Assembly (NCBI GenBank): GCA_021775475.1 | Contig: JAJFHS010000050.1 | Location: forward strand, 62,001 to 126,000 | Direction: 5' to 3' | DNA from: Hyphomicrobiales bacterium | GTDB taxonomy: Bacteria; Pseudomonadota; Alphaproteobacteria; Rhizobiales; JAJFHR01 | Length of the DNA: 64,000 nt | Part shown: positions 26,750 through 35,566 of the stretch, piece by piece | Layout of the letters: each line of letters opens with the position of its first letter | How positions within the stretch are numbered: position 1 is the stretch's first letter | Program-made: the position numbers and the translations under genes | Notes under the pieces: model-generated | The model's database searches: none | The model's input: the letters and a program-made list of their open reading frames with translations, nothing else | What the model was told of the DNA's origin: nothing

Positions 26750-26784
26750 CAGCTGGTTCACTGCATTAGGTGGTGAACCAGCTG
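26750..26784 (+). terminator. Intercistronic hairpin between phnD and phnC
   Basis: CAGCTGGTTCAC (26750-26761) pairs perfectly with GTGAACCAGCTG (26773-26784) around an 11-nt loop and is followed by only a weak T-run (TTATTGG). Its place between binding-protein and ATPase genes fits a partial terminator or mRNA-stabilising structure. Confidence 0.65.
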
Positions 26785-26832
26785 TTATTGGTGAGCTACA
26801 TAAATTAGCACGAAAAATTGGTGGGAGGGCAC

Positions 26833-27693
26833 ATGCTGCGTCTTGAGGGATTGAGCAAACGATACAAGACCGGGGATCAGGCGTTGACCGACATCAATCT
26901 GGTCGTACCCAATGGCCAGGTGATGGCGCTAATCGGCCCTTCAGGAGCGGGGAAATCCACACTCATCAGATGTGTAAACCGGCTGGTGGAACCTACCAAG
27001 GGTAAAGTATTTCTGGGTGATCTGGAGTTGACCAAACTGGGTTCAGGTGCCTTGCGCCGCGCCCGGCGTAAAATGGGCATGATCTTTCAGGAGTACGCTT
27101 TGGTAGAGCGCCTGACAGTGATGGAAAACGTACTTTCCGGTCGCCTGGGATACGTCGGTTTTTGGACCAGCTGGACACGTAAATTTCCTAAAAAAGATAT
27201 TCAGGAAGCCTACCGGCTACTCGACCGTGTCGGGCTTATGCATATGGCTGACAAGCGTGCTGACCAACTTTCCGGTGGTCAGCGCCAGCGCGTTGGCATT
27301 TGCCGGGCGTTGATACAGAATCCCGATTTGCTATTGGTGGATGAACCTACGGCGAGCCTCGATCCCAAGACGTCGCGCCAGATCATGCGACTTATCAATG
27401 AATTGTGCGCCGAACGCGGGTTGGCTGCAATTATCAACATTCATGATGTGCTGCTGGCCCAGATGTATTCCCAGCGTGTGGTTGGACTGGAATTGGGAAA
27501 TGTCGTCTATGACGGACCACCTGATGGCCTGACACCGGAAGTGTTGACGAGAATTTACGGTGAAGAAGATTGGGAAGCAACCATCGAAAAGGTTGAGGAT
27601 GAAGATGAGGACGAAATTGGCGAAGAGATTGACGCCATATCTTCCCCCACCAAACCTGAACAAAAGACTATAGTCGCCAGCGGGGAAAGCTGA
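26833..27693 (+). CDS. phnC: Phosphonate-type ABC transporter ATP-binding protein
   Basis: 286 residues: Walker [14 protein letters not shown]-loop [17 protein letters not shown] (characteristic of PhnC), signature [11 protein letters not shown], Walker [13 protein letters not shown]. The C-terminal 35 residues are strongly acidic ([16 protein letters not shown]), an extension beyond the usual roughly 260-residue PhnC. I choose the ATG at 26833 after GGGAGG; the track start is a TTG 15 bp upstream. It leads a tightly spaced phnC-phnE-phnE-HAD operon. Confidence 0.92.
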   Translation: MLRLEGLSKRYKTGDQALTDINLVVPNGQVMALIGPSGAGKSTLIRCVNRLVEPTKGKVFLGDLELTKLGSGALRRARRKMGMIFQEYALVERLTVMENVLSGRLGYVGFWTSWTRKFPKKDIQEAYRLLDRVGLMHMADKRADQLSGGQRQRVGICRALIQNPDLLLVDEPTASLDPKTSRQIMRLINELCAERGLAAIINIHDVLLAQMYSQRVVGLELGNVVYDGPPDGLTPEVLTRIYGEEDWEATIEKVEDEDEDEIGEEIDAISSPTKPEQKTIVASGES

Positions 27694-27695
27694 TC

Positions 27696-28535
27696 ATGAG
27701 TGATACCTCTGCCGCAAATCCCGGCTCCAGTGGTGTTGGCATTACCTATCCCGCTAAATGGAAAAAACCACCCCTGATTACCAACCCCACATTGCGCTGG
27801 GGGCTGATACTGGGTTTTGCCATTTATCTGGCTCTGGCATTGGGAACAATGGACGTCAACTGGGGCAGGGTCTGGGAAGGGTTACCTCGCGGCCAACGCT
27901 TTATCGCGGCATTTTTTCCACCTGATTTCTCTGATAGCCGCAATGTGGTGTGGGATGGCATTCTGGAAAGCATGTGGATGGCTATTATTGCCACGGTGGC
28001 AGGAATTGCCCTTTCGGTCCCCGTTGGCCTGGGCGCGGCCAGTAACCTTGCCCCCAAATGGGTTTACCTGGCGTGCCGTTCTATTGTCGCTGGCTCGCGG
28101 ACATTTCCCGAAGTTATTCTGGCGATCTTTGCCGTTAAACTTTTTGGCTTTGGACCCTTTGCAGGCTTTATTGCACTTTCAATAGGAACCATTGGGTTTT
28201 TTGCCAAGCTGTTGGCGGAAGACATCGAAAACATGAGCGCTTCACAAGCCGAAGCGATCAAGGCCACCGGGGCATCATGGTTCCAGTGGGTCAATTACGC
28301 CATTCAACCACAAGTTATGCCACGCATGATCGGGCTTTCGGTCTATCGTCTGGACATCAATTTTCGCGAATCAGCCGTTGTCGGCATCGTTGGCGGCGGC
28401 GGTATCGGGGCTACCTTGAATACTGCGTTTGACCGCTATGAGTTTGATACCGCTGCTGCAATCCTATTGATTATCATTGGCATTGTTATGGTGCTGGAAT
28501 ACGCCTCGGGTTATTTGAGAAAGTGGGTGCAGTAA
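27696..28535 (+). CDS. phnE: Phosphonate-type ABC transporter permease 1
   Basis: 279 residues with about six membrane segments. The PhnE-specific coupling region is visible as SASQAEAIKATGASWFQWVNYAIQPQVMP (EAA loop contacting PhnC), followed by the conserved FRESAVVGIVGGGGIGATL. It begins 2 bp after phnC. Two PhnE genes in tandem suggest a heterodimeric channel. Confidence 0.92.
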   Translation: MSDTSAANPGSSGVGITYPAKWKKPPLITNPTLRWGLILGFAIYLALALGTMDVNWGRVWEGLPRGQRFIAAFFPPDFSDSRNVVWDGILESMWMAIIATVAGIALSVPVGLGAASNLAPKWVYLACRSIVAGSRTFPEVILAIFAVKLFGFGPFAGFIALSIGTIGFFAKLLAEDIENMSASQAEAIKATGASWFQWVNYAIQPQVMPRMIGLSVYRLDINFRESAVVGIVGGGGIGATLNTAFDRYEFDTAAAILLIIIGIVMVLEYASGYLRKWVQ

Positions 28536-28536
28536 T

Positions 28537-29349
28537 ATGCCATTGATTGAAACCAGTGATGGACCGATGTGGCGTCGTCGTGCCACCAAAAAACAACTCT
28601 TGATTTGGCTGGGATGGTTGGTTGGCATCGCGATTGCAACCTATGCATGGCAGTTGATTTCTGAAAAAACCATTTGGTTTTTTGTCGAGGACGCTCCCCG
28701 GCAGGCAGCTGATATTGGCACCCGCATGATCCCGCCAAAATGGTCCTATATGAATGAATTGTGGCGCCCGGTGTGGGATACACTCAATATTGCCACTCTG
28801 GGCACAGTGATAGCGCTGATTATAGCCATTCCGGTAGCCTTTGCCGCTGCAAAAAACACAACCCCCCATCCCCTGGTTCGCGCTGTGGCGCTGTTTATCA
28901 TCGTGTCTTCACGCTCAGTCAATTCATTGGTCTGGGGCTTGATCCTGGTGCTTATTGTCGGCCCCGGTGTGTTGGCCGGGACAATCGCCATCGGCCTCAG
29001 GTCAATCGGGTTTTGTGCCAAGCTGTTGTACGAAGGCATTGAAGAAATCGATCATACTCAAGTTGAAGCCATTGAAGCCACCGGAGCGAGCCGGGCGCAG
29101 CAGATGCTTTATGGCATTGTGCCGCAGGTATTGCCAACCTTCGCCGGTGTCGGCGTCTTTCGCTGGGATATCAATATTCGTGAATCGACTATTTTGGGGC
29201 TGGTGGGTGCTGGTGGCATCGGACTGGAACTGAATGGCTCCATCAATACGCTGGCCTGGACGCAGGTATCGATGATCCTGCTGGTTATTCTGGTGACGGT
29301 GATCATCTCCGAGTGGGTCTCAGCCAGAGTGCGTGGCGCCATCATTTAG
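28537..29349 (+). CDS. phnE: Phosphonate-type ABC transporter permease 2
   Basis: 270 residues, PhnE family, with the coupling loop HTQVEAIEATGASRAQQMLYGIVPQVLP and INIRESTILGLVGAGGIGLEL. It starts 1 bp after the first permease gene and shares its fold but is clearly diverged, as expected for the second half of a heterodimer. An AYAWQ-containing first helix near residues 20-45 is preceded by a basic cytoplasmic tail (WRRRATKKQ). Confidence 0.92.
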   Translation: MPLIETSDGPMWRRRATKKQLLIWLGWLVGIAIATYAWQLISEKTIWFFVEDAPRQAADIGTRMIPPKWSYMNELWRPVWDTLNIATLGTVIALIIAIPVAFAAAKNTTPHPLVRAVALFIIVSSRSVNSLVWGLILVLIVGPGVLAGTIAIGLRSIGFCAKLLYEGIEEIDHTQVEAIEATGASRAQQMLYGIVPQVLPTFAGVGVFRWDINIRESTILGLVGAGGIGLELNGSINTLAWTQVSMILLVILVTVIISEWVSARVRGAII

Positions 29350-29352
29350 ACC

Positions 29353-30270
29353 ATGACCGATACCCTGTCTTTAACGCAAGCCTTTGACCTGTATGAAAAA
29401 GCCCGACGCTTTATGCCGAAGGCTGAGTTTCCGGTCGCCACAGACGAGATTTCGGGCCTGATGGATATCGCTGATCAATTTGATGTGGCCGTTCTTGATT
29501 CATTCGGCGTTCTCAATGTGGGTGAGGGCGCTATCCCCGGTGTTGCTGATACCGTTGAGGCTTTGCGCCAATCAGGCAAACACATCATCGTTTTGACCAA
29601 TGGCGCAACGCTGGATCAACCCGGTGCGGTGGCAAAGGTTCAGGGTTTTGGTTTTGACATCGACAGTGATGATGTCATCTCCAGCCGTTCCGCTCTCAAA
29701 TTCGGACTACAATCTTTCGATCGCCACATGCTCTGGGGTATCACAGCTCCCGCCCACTCCAATTGCCAAACACTCGGCATTGAATTTGAATACCTTGGCG
29801 ATAACCCCGAAACCTACTCGAAGGCTGATGGGTTTATCCTGTTGAGTACCCATGATGCGCAACCTGCGCACCACAGACTTTTGCAGGATGCACTGCTTGC
29901 CAAAATGCGGCCGGTGCTGGTGGGTAATCCTGATCTGGTGGCCCCGCGCGGGAGTTACATGTCAACTGAGCCGGGATATTTTGCCTGGTTGCTGCACGAG
30001 ACAACCGGCGTTGAGCCACAAAATTTCGGCAAACCCCATGCTCAGGTTTTTGAACAGGCAAAACAGCGTATCCAACAGGTTCTGGGTGCGATTGATCCAG
30101 CGCGGGTTTTAATGGTCGGCGACAGCCTGCATACAGATATTATCGGTGGTGCTGCCGCAGGTTTCACCACAGTTCTCACCACTCAGGATGGTTTTTTCGC
30201 CGGTGCCGACCCTCATAAATATTTTGCAGCTTGCGGTATCAGGCCTAACTATATGCTGCCGCGCATATAG
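29353..30270 (+). CDS. HAD class IIA protein, TIGR01459-like
   Basis: 305 residues, NagD-like HAD fold. Motif I reads VLDSFGVLNVG: the nucleophile Asp is present but the +2 position is Phe instead of the Asp that normally acts as general acid. Motif II is VLTNGA, the motif III region lies in NFGKPHAQVF, and motif IV is MVGDSLHTDIIGG. A DxWG/DxFG variant of motif I is a feature of the TIGR01459 group, whose substrate is not settled. It is 3 bp after phnE and thus in the transporter operon, suggesting it acts on the imported compound. Phosphatase activity is possible but unproven. Confidence 0.82.
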   Translation: MTDTLSLTQAFDLYEKARRFMPKAEFPVATDEISGLMDIADQFDVAVLDSFGVLNVGEGAIPGVADTVEALRQSGKHIIVLTNGATLDQPGAVAKVQGFGFDIDSDDVISSRSALKFGLQSFDRHMLWGITAPAHSNCQTLGIEFEYLGDNPETYSKADGFILLSTHDAQPAHHRLLQDALLAKMRPVLVGNPDLVAPRGSYMSTEPGYFAWLLHETTGVEPQNFGKPHAQVFEQAKQRIQQVLGAIDPARVLMVGDSLHTDIIGGAAAGFTTVLTTQDGFFAGADPHKYFAACGIRPNYMLPRI

Positions 30271-30274
30271 GAAC

Positions 30275-30949
30275 TCATTCGTCCCCCGGAACGCCATAGG
30301 AAGGCGCCTGGTCAGGTGCAATAGCACGCGTGACATAAGCTTCCATTTCCGGCTCCCAGTCTAGCCAAAGAGCGCTCAGATCACCAATTGGATCATCCGA
30401 TTGATCCACACGCAAATCCGCCAGAGGCCAATCCTGAGTGTCGGCAATCAACATTCCGGCAGAAGATAACGGACCGGCTTCCCCACCGGCTTTTAGCCCG
30501 GCATTCAGGGCTGCAATCAGCCGTGTCCCTAGATGTTCGCTCCCGGTTTCAAGAAAACCGTCAATCATTGCCTCAGGGACTTTGGTTGATTTTAAAAGGT
30601 TTCCGGCAGCAATTGCATGGTCGCTTTGCGCCAGATGATTGATCCCCAAAGTTTCGCTGCCGGAAAATTGCGCAACCTGTCCAAGACGATCGATAATCAG
30701 CAATTGGCGGTAATCTATATTGGCGGCTGTTCGAATAATTTCATCTCTTGCCTGTGACGCGGATTTGCCTCCCGCCATCAAATCAAGCGCCAGAGTGCCC
30801 AGGCGCGGATCGGTGATGTTCTGTGAGGCTACCGCTCCAACCTGAGCGCGCACGAACGCACATCGTGCTGCAACACACAAGCTGGAAGATGAAATCGCAA
30901 CACCAAACTGACCACTACGGGCACATTTTGCCACTATCGAAAATGTCAT
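30275..30949 (-). CDS. DUF1028 family protein (Ntn-hydrolase-like)
   Basis: 224 residues. MTFSIVAKCARSGQFGVAISSSSLCVAARC is the hallmark N-terminus of DUF1028, thought to be Ntn-hydrolase-like, with GAVASQNITDPRLGTLALDLM following. The function is unknown; members often sit near peptide or amino acid catabolism genes. Convergent with the HAD gene across 4 bp, and therefore not in its operon. Confidence 0.88.
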   Translation of the reverse strand: MTFSIVAKCARSGQFGVAISSSSLCVAARCAFVRAQVGAVASQNITDPRLGTLALDLMAGGKSASQARDEIIRTAANIDYRQLLIIDRLGQVAQFSGSETLGINHLAQSDHAIAAGNLLKSTKVPEAMIDGFLETGSEHLGTRLIAALNAGLKAGGEAGPLSSAGMLIADTQDWPLADLRVDQSDDPIGDLSALWLDWEPEMEAYVTRAIAPDQAPSYGVPGDE

Positions 30950-31073
30950 TCATTGTTCCCCGGTAATACTGTTGACGATGAGATTTGTTGAAACGGGAAA
31001 TATTCTTTTACGCCATTTATCCAACGTGTGAAAGACCGGTGGCCGGTCAATTGTAGCATTGCAGATTTGTTTC

Positions 31074-31541
31074 TTAACTGACAATTATGGTGCCGAGCAT
31101 GCCCGCACCTTCATGCGGGATGCAGAAATAGTGATAGGCACCGGCAACTGTGAAGGTGTGGCGCCAGGACTTGCCACCATTAATACGACCGGAGTTAAAG
31201 GCTTTGGCACCTGGTGGCAGTTTTGAATTGGCCGGGTTCTGCACCAGTGCCGGATCAGCGGTGACGGAATGGGGGTATGATTCGAGATTATGCCATTCCA
31301 CCGTGGTGCCGATTTTGATGGTGATGTTATCGGGAACGAACTGCAGAGCGTTATTCATATCCACTCTGACGGTGTTACCGGAGGCTGGCTCAATCAGTAT
31401 CCCTGTAGTATCATTGCTCATGGCCTGTACCGCCCATGGCGACAGGCTGGCGACAGTGGCGCTGGCCAGCGACAGAACAATCGCCCGCCGTGAGGGCGCA
31501 CGGGCGAGATCTGGTGACTGGATGATTGGTTTTTTGGACAT
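31074..31541 (-). CDS. Exported blue-copper (cupredoxin) protein
   Basis: 155 residues. The N-terminus has SRRAIVLSLASATVASL, a possible Tat signal (paired arginines, then a hydrophobic core). The mature domain has plastocyanin/pseudoazurin features: SYPHSVTAD gives the first His ligand, and YFCIPHEGAGMLG gives Cys, His and Met of the type 1 copper site. It is a likely periplasmic electron carrier; a partner such as a nitrite or amine-oxidising enzyme is not encoded nearby. A single gene with ribosome-binding AGGAG. Confidence 0.9.
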   Translation of the reverse strand: MSKKPIIQSPDLARAPSRRAIVLSLASATVASLSPWAVQAMSNDTTGILIEPASGNTVRVDMNNALQFVPDNITIKIGTTVEWHNLESYPHSVTADPALVQNPANSKLPPGAKAFNSGRINGGKSWRHTFTVAGAYHYFCIPHEGAGMLGTIIVS

Positions 31542-31657
31542 GGCTCAACTCCTGTGTATCGATTGCGGTAGCTAAGCGGTCGGTCACTTAAATTAACCAG
31601 AAAACCTAAAATGAATTTGGTTTGCGGCAGGAGTGTGGCGTCGCAATTCACCGGCTG

Positions 31658-32584
31658 TTAGCGCAGTTCATCTTGACCGGAGATTATCATCGCCAGTGCC
31701 GCCGCTGTTATTCTGGCTTGCGGCGGGTCGGCGCGCGAAGTCAGCACGATCGGAACTTTTGCGCCCATAACCAGCCCGGCGGCACAGGCACTATTGAAAT
31801 AGACCATCATTTTGAACATCGCATTACCGGTTTCTATATTGGGAACCACGACAATGTCGGCATGTCCGGCAACCGGATGGGTGATGTTCTTGAGGGCGGC
31901 TGCTTGCGGCGATATAGCGTTGTCGAAGGCGAACGGTCCGCCAACAGTGGCCCCGGCAATTTCTGCTTCAGTCCGCTTGACCACTTCGGCCGCTCGCCCG
32001 CTCGACGGCATGGCGTCAAGGACACTTTCGCTTGCCGACAGCATGGCAACCTTTGGGTCATCAAGTCCGAGACCATGGGCGAGTTTTACCGCATTGCGGA
32101 CAATATGGAGCATTGTTTCAACGTCGGGCGCTATATTGATGGCGGCATCCGTAATCAGCAGTGTTTTGTCCGAGCCGGGCATGGTCATGTGAAAAACATG
32201 GCTCAAACGGGTGCCGGTGGTAAGACCAAATTCCTTATTTAAAACAGCTCGCAGCAACGTATCGGTATGTATCTGTCCCTTCATCAAGGACGACACTTCG
32301 CCGTCAAATGCGAGTTTGACGGCTATCTCGGCGCATGCCTTTTCGTCTGCTGCATCGATAATTTGAAAGGTTGAAACACCCACATTGCGGGCGTTGAGCA
32401 AAGCTGTGATTTTATCCCTGCTGCCGATAAGCACAGGCTCTATCAGCCTGGCTTTTTGGCAGGCCAGTGCGCTATCCAGAGCGACTTCATGATCTGCCCC
32501 GGCAATAGCCATGGCGCAAGGTGTCAGGTTTTGAGCTTTTTTCAAAACACTGTCAGGAACTTCAAAGGGCGCGGTGCTCAGCAT
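31658..32584 (-). CDS. Phosphate acyltransferase of the PTA/PTB family
   Basis: 308 residues, matching the Pta/Ptb-type domain (as in phosphate butyryltransferases and the C-terminal half of MaoC-Pta fusions) but without an N-terminal hydratase. LMKGQIHTDTLLRAVLN, ITDAAINIAPD and PVAGHADIVVVPNIETGN are conserved family motifs. It would interconvert acyl-CoA and acyl phosphate. No acetate or butyrate kinase is adjacent, so the direction and acyl group are unknown. It lies 5 bp after the IclR gene on the same strand and divergent from a SucCD-like ligase, so the three probably share one pathway. Confidence 0.85.
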   Translation of the reverse strand: MLSTAPFEVPDSVLKKAQNLTPCAMAIAGADHEVALDSALACQKARLIEPVLIGSRDKITALLNARNVGVSTFQIIDAADEKACAEIAVKLAFDGEVSSLMKGQIHTDTLLRAVLNKEFGLTTGTRLSHVFHMTMPGSDKTLLITDAAINIAPDVETMLHIVRNAVKLAHGLGLDDPKVAMLSASESVLDAMPSSGRAAEVVKRTEAEIAGATVGGPFAFDNAISPQAAALKNITHPVAGHADIVVVPNIETGNAMFKMMVYFNSACAAGLVMGAKVPIVLTSRADPPQARITAAALAMIISGQDELR

Positions 32585-32589
32585 TTTTT

Positions 32590-33378
32590 TCAGCTTGTTT
32601 TAGGTGTTCTTTTAAAGCGGGGTTTGATATAGCCGATTTTTCTCGATATATTTTTCGCTGCCCGCACGACTATAGGGGCAAATTCCATTAACGACGCATG
32701 ATCCAGACGTTCGGCTGGACCGGTAATGCCAATTCCGGCACAGACCTCGCGTGTTGCATCCCAGATGGGGGCTGCCACTCCATTTACACCCGTGCGCCAT
32801 TCTCCCATATTTATGGCATAGCCTTTGGTCGAGACCTGCTCCAGCTCTTCCAGGAGTTGTTCTTTGCTGATTGTCGTTGTCGTGGTGTAGGCTTCCAGCC
32901 GTTCGGGCAGGATTTTGTCAAGCGCCTGGGTAGTTTGATGGGCCAGAATTGCCTTGCCGGTTGCCACAGCATGTATAGGAGCGCGTGCGCCCAACTGCGA
33001 GTAGGCCTGGATTGGTAGGCGACTGTCAATTTTACCAATGTAAATGATATCCTGGTGATCAAGGATGGAGAGGTGGATGGTCTCCCTGGATGCCCGCCCG
33101 AGTGAGTGCATGTCGTCGAAGGCCGCTGCGTGAATATTTGTGTGCGATAAGTACGCACTGCCGATTTCCCACATTTTTGGCGTCAGTTCATAAGCCGGAG
33201 ACGTAGCGCATTGCCGAATATATCCAAGGGTTTTTAACGACTGCAACAAGCGGTGCACATTGCTTTTGGTCAGGTTGTTAGAATTGGCAAGCTCGCTGAC
33301 GCCGACGGGACGATCCATTTGCGACATTTTTTCGAGTATGGCCAATCCCTTGGTGAGCGTTTTGTCGATATTTGTCAT
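32590..33378 (-). CDS. IclR family transcriptional regulator
   Basis: 262 residues: HTH (about 5-65, GLAILEKMSQMDRPVGVSELANSNNLTKSNVHRLLQSLK) and IclR effector domain (about 80-250, APIHAVATGKAILAH and GEWRTGVNGVAAPIWD). The ATG at 33378 is chosen by the family N-terminus, the track start being 23 codons upstream. It shares the intergenic region with the divergent sucCD-like genes, where a 10 bp palindrome (CAGCATGCTG, 33425-33434) could be an operator, and is cotranscribed with the PTA/PTB gene. Confidence 0.93.
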   Translation of the reverse strand: MTNIDKTLTKGLAILEKMSQMDRPVGVSELANSNNLTKSNVHRLLQSLKTLGYIRQCATSPAYELTPKMWEIGSAYLSHTNIHAAAFDDMHSLGRASRETIHLSILDHQDIIYIGKIDSRLPIQAYSQLGARAPIHAVATGKAILAHQTTQALDKILPERLEAYTTTTTISKEQLLEELEQVSTKGYAINMGEWRTGVNGVAAPIWDATREVCAGIGITGPAERLDHASLMEFAPIVVRAAKNISRKIGYIKPRFKRTPKTS

Positions 33379-33546
33379 TATTATTATTTCCGACGTTTTT
33401 CTGCATTTGTATTGGTATTTAGAACAGCATGCTGAAATATGCAACAACTGCTTGATGTTTTCTATCTCCCGTACTACAGAATTTTAATGTGACTGAAGGT
33501 CGCAACCTTAATGGGATAGGGCGCAAAACAAGAAAAAGAGAGCGCA

Positions 33547-34674
33547 ATGAATTTTGCCGAACATGCCGCCAAACCACTTCTGCGCGAAGTTGGTATTGCC
33601 ACACCAGAGGGACACCTGGCGACAAATCCCGAGCACGCGGCTGAAATCGCGCAAACGCTTGGGCCTTGTGTGGTCAAAGCGCAAGTGCCGACCGGAAAGC
33701 GTGGCAAAGCCGGTGGTATTAAATTGGTCGACGGGGCAGACGCCGCCGCCACCGCTGCTCGCGATATTATAGGTATGGAAATCGCCGGTCACACGGTTGA
33801 TACGGTTTTGATTGAGCAACAGGTCGCGATAAAAGCAGAATATTATGCAGCCGTCCTCACCAATGCCATCAGCAAGGGAGCGTTGATGCTGTTCTCCACC
33901 GAAGGCGGAATGGATATTGAAGAAGTGGCTGCAAATACGCCCGAAAAACTTCTGCAATTGGAAATCGATATAAATCACGGCGCAGCGATTGCCGATGTCC
34001 GGCAAATGTTGTCTTTAGCTGAACTGGGCGAGGCTGAACCGGAAATAGCGCAAACATTGTGCCGTCTCTATGAGGTTTTTACCCGTTACGATGCAGAGCT
34101 GGTTGAAGTTAATCCGCTTGTTGTCACCCGTGATGATCAAATAATCGCACTGGATTGCAAATTTTCAATGGATGACAGCGCCATTGCGCGCCAGCCGGAA
34201 ATCGCAGCCTCGGGGTCTGGGGAAAAACTGAGCCAACTGGAAGTGCGTGGGGTGGAACTTGGCCTCAAGTATATCGAGCTTGATGGCGACGTTGGCATTA
34301 TTGCCAATGGCGCAGGTCTTACCATGACCACCATGGACGTGGTCAGCTTCTATGGTGGCAGGCCGGCAAATTTTCTCGAAATCGGCGGCGATGCCTATAC
34401 CAAAGCCAAACCGGCTTTGGAACTGGTATTGTCTAACCCGTCGGTCAAAAGCCTGGTGGTAAATTTCTGTGGTGCCTTTGCCCGCTGTGATGTGATGACG
34501 CAAGGTATCATTGATGCCTGGCTTGAACTTAAACCCGAAATCCCGGTTTTTTTCTCCATCCATGGCACCGGTGATGTCGAGGCCGTGGCCATGTTGAAAC
34601 AGCGTATGGACATGGAACCCTTTAGCGATATGGACAGCGCCAGCAAGGCCGCAGTGGAGGCAGCAAGGCAATGA
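33547..34674 (+). CDS. ADP-forming acyl-CoA ligase, SucC-like beta subunit
   Basis: 375 residues: ATP-grasp domain (about 1-230) with VVKAQVPTGKRGKAGGIKLV and ELVEVNPLVV, then a CoA-ligase domain with ANGAGLTMTTMDVVSFYGG, the power helix region of succinyl-CoA synthetase beta. Slightly shorter than SucC (about 388). The locus is not linked to TCA genes but to an IclR regulator and a PTA/PTB enzyme, so it is probably a paralogue acting on another acid, e.g. malate (MtkA-like), a sulfonated acid or another dicarboxylate. Confidence 0.85.
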   Translation: MNFAEHAAKPLLREVGIATPEGHLATNPEHAAEIAQTLGPCVVKAQVPTGKRGKAGGIKLVDGADAAATAARDIIGMEIAGHTVDTVLIEQQVAIKAEYYAAVLTNAISKGALMLFSTEGGMDIEEVAANTPEKLLQLEIDINHGAAIADVRQMLSLAELGEAEPEIAQTLCRLYEVFTRYDAELVEVNPLVVTRDDQIIALDCKFSMDDSAIARQPEIAASGSGEKLSQLEVRGVELGLKYIELDGDVGIIANGAGLTMTTMDVVSFYGGRPANFLEIGGDAYTKAKPALELVLSNPSVKSLVVNFCGAFARCDVMTQGIIDAWLELKPEIPVFFSIHGTGDVEAVAMLKQRMDMEPFSDMDSASKAAVEAARQ

Positions 34675-35549
34675 TTATTCGCTCATCCGATAAAGTGCTG
34701 GTTCAGGGAATTACCGGAAGGCAAGGTACGTTCTGGACCGAACGCATGCAGGAATACGGCACCAATGTTGTCGCCGGTGTTAATCCTAAAAAAGCCGGAA
34801 CAATTCATTGCGGTGTGCCGGTAACAGCAAGTGCTGTTGAAGCGATGGAGCAGGTGGGATTTGATTATTCGGTTCTCTTTATCCCGCCGATGCTGGTCAA
34901 GGGTGCTGCCCTTGATGCGATTGAAGCTGGTGCTAAAGGCGTATGCATTTTAACCGAGCATATTCCGGTGCGCGACGTCATGTACATTATGTCGGCAGCC
35001 AAAGAGCGCGGTGTCCAGATTCTCGGCCCCAACACCGCTGGCTGCGTCACACCTGACGAAGGTTTTTTGGGCTTTATGCCCGCGTTTAACAGCAAGATTT
35101 TCAAAAAAGGCCACATAGGTATTTTGTCGCGCAGCGGCAGTCTTGGCACCCTGTTCTGCCTCAATGTGGTTTCCGCCGGGTTTGGTCAATCTGCCTTCAT
35201 CGGTATTGGTGGTGATCCCATCATCGGTACCACCGCCCGCGATGCATTGATGGCGCTGGATCAGTTGCCGCAAACCAAAGCCATCGTCATGGTGGGGGAA
35301 ATCGGTGGAACCATGGAGGAAGAAGCAGCCCAATATGCCGCCTCCATGGCGAAGCCGGTCATCGCCTTTATTGCTGGCGGCGCTGCACCGGCAGGCAAAA
35401 AAATGGGTCACGCCGGAGCCATCGTCGTCGGCAACAAAGGTACATACAAATCAAAACGCGATGCCCTCGAAGCCGCAGGCGTTAGCGTGCTCGACACACC
35501 GGCAGGGGCGGTGGATGTTTTGCGCGAGCGCCTGGACGGTATTGCCTGA
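34671..35549 (+). CDS. ADP-forming acyl-CoA ligase, SucD-like alpha subunit
   Basis: 292 residues: CoA-binding Rossmann domain starting [18 protein letters not shown], then a ligase domain with the phosphohistidine in [16 protein letters not shown]. Against typical SucD, two ligand loops differ: [10 protein letters not shown] where SucD has GPNCPGVITP, and SRSGSLGTL where SucD has SRSGTLTYE. These changes support a different acyl substrate. It overlaps the beta-subunit gene by 4 bp (ATGA), as expected for an obligate complex. Confidence 0.87.
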   Translation: MIIRSSDKVLVQGITGRQGTFWTERMQEYGTNVVAGVNPKKAGTIHCGVPVTASAVEAMEQVGFDYSVLFIPPMLVKGAALDAIEAGAKGVCILTEHIPVRDVMYIMSAAKERGVQILGPNTAGCVTPDEGFLGFMPAFNSKIFKKGHIGILSRSGSLGTLFCLNVVSAGFGQSAFIGIGGDPIIGTTARDALMALDQLPQTKAIVMVGEIGGTMEEEAAQYAASMAKPVIAFIAGGAAPAGKKMGHAGAIVVGNKGTYKSKRDALEAAGVSVLDTPAGAVDVLRERLDGIA

Positions 35550-35566
35550 CGACGGGAGTTATTCCC

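Noticed and set aside
31622-32242. 206-codon plus-strand ORF opposite the PTA/PTB gene
   Set aside because: Low-complexity composition with many His and Cys; the opposite strand encodes the conserved enzyme.
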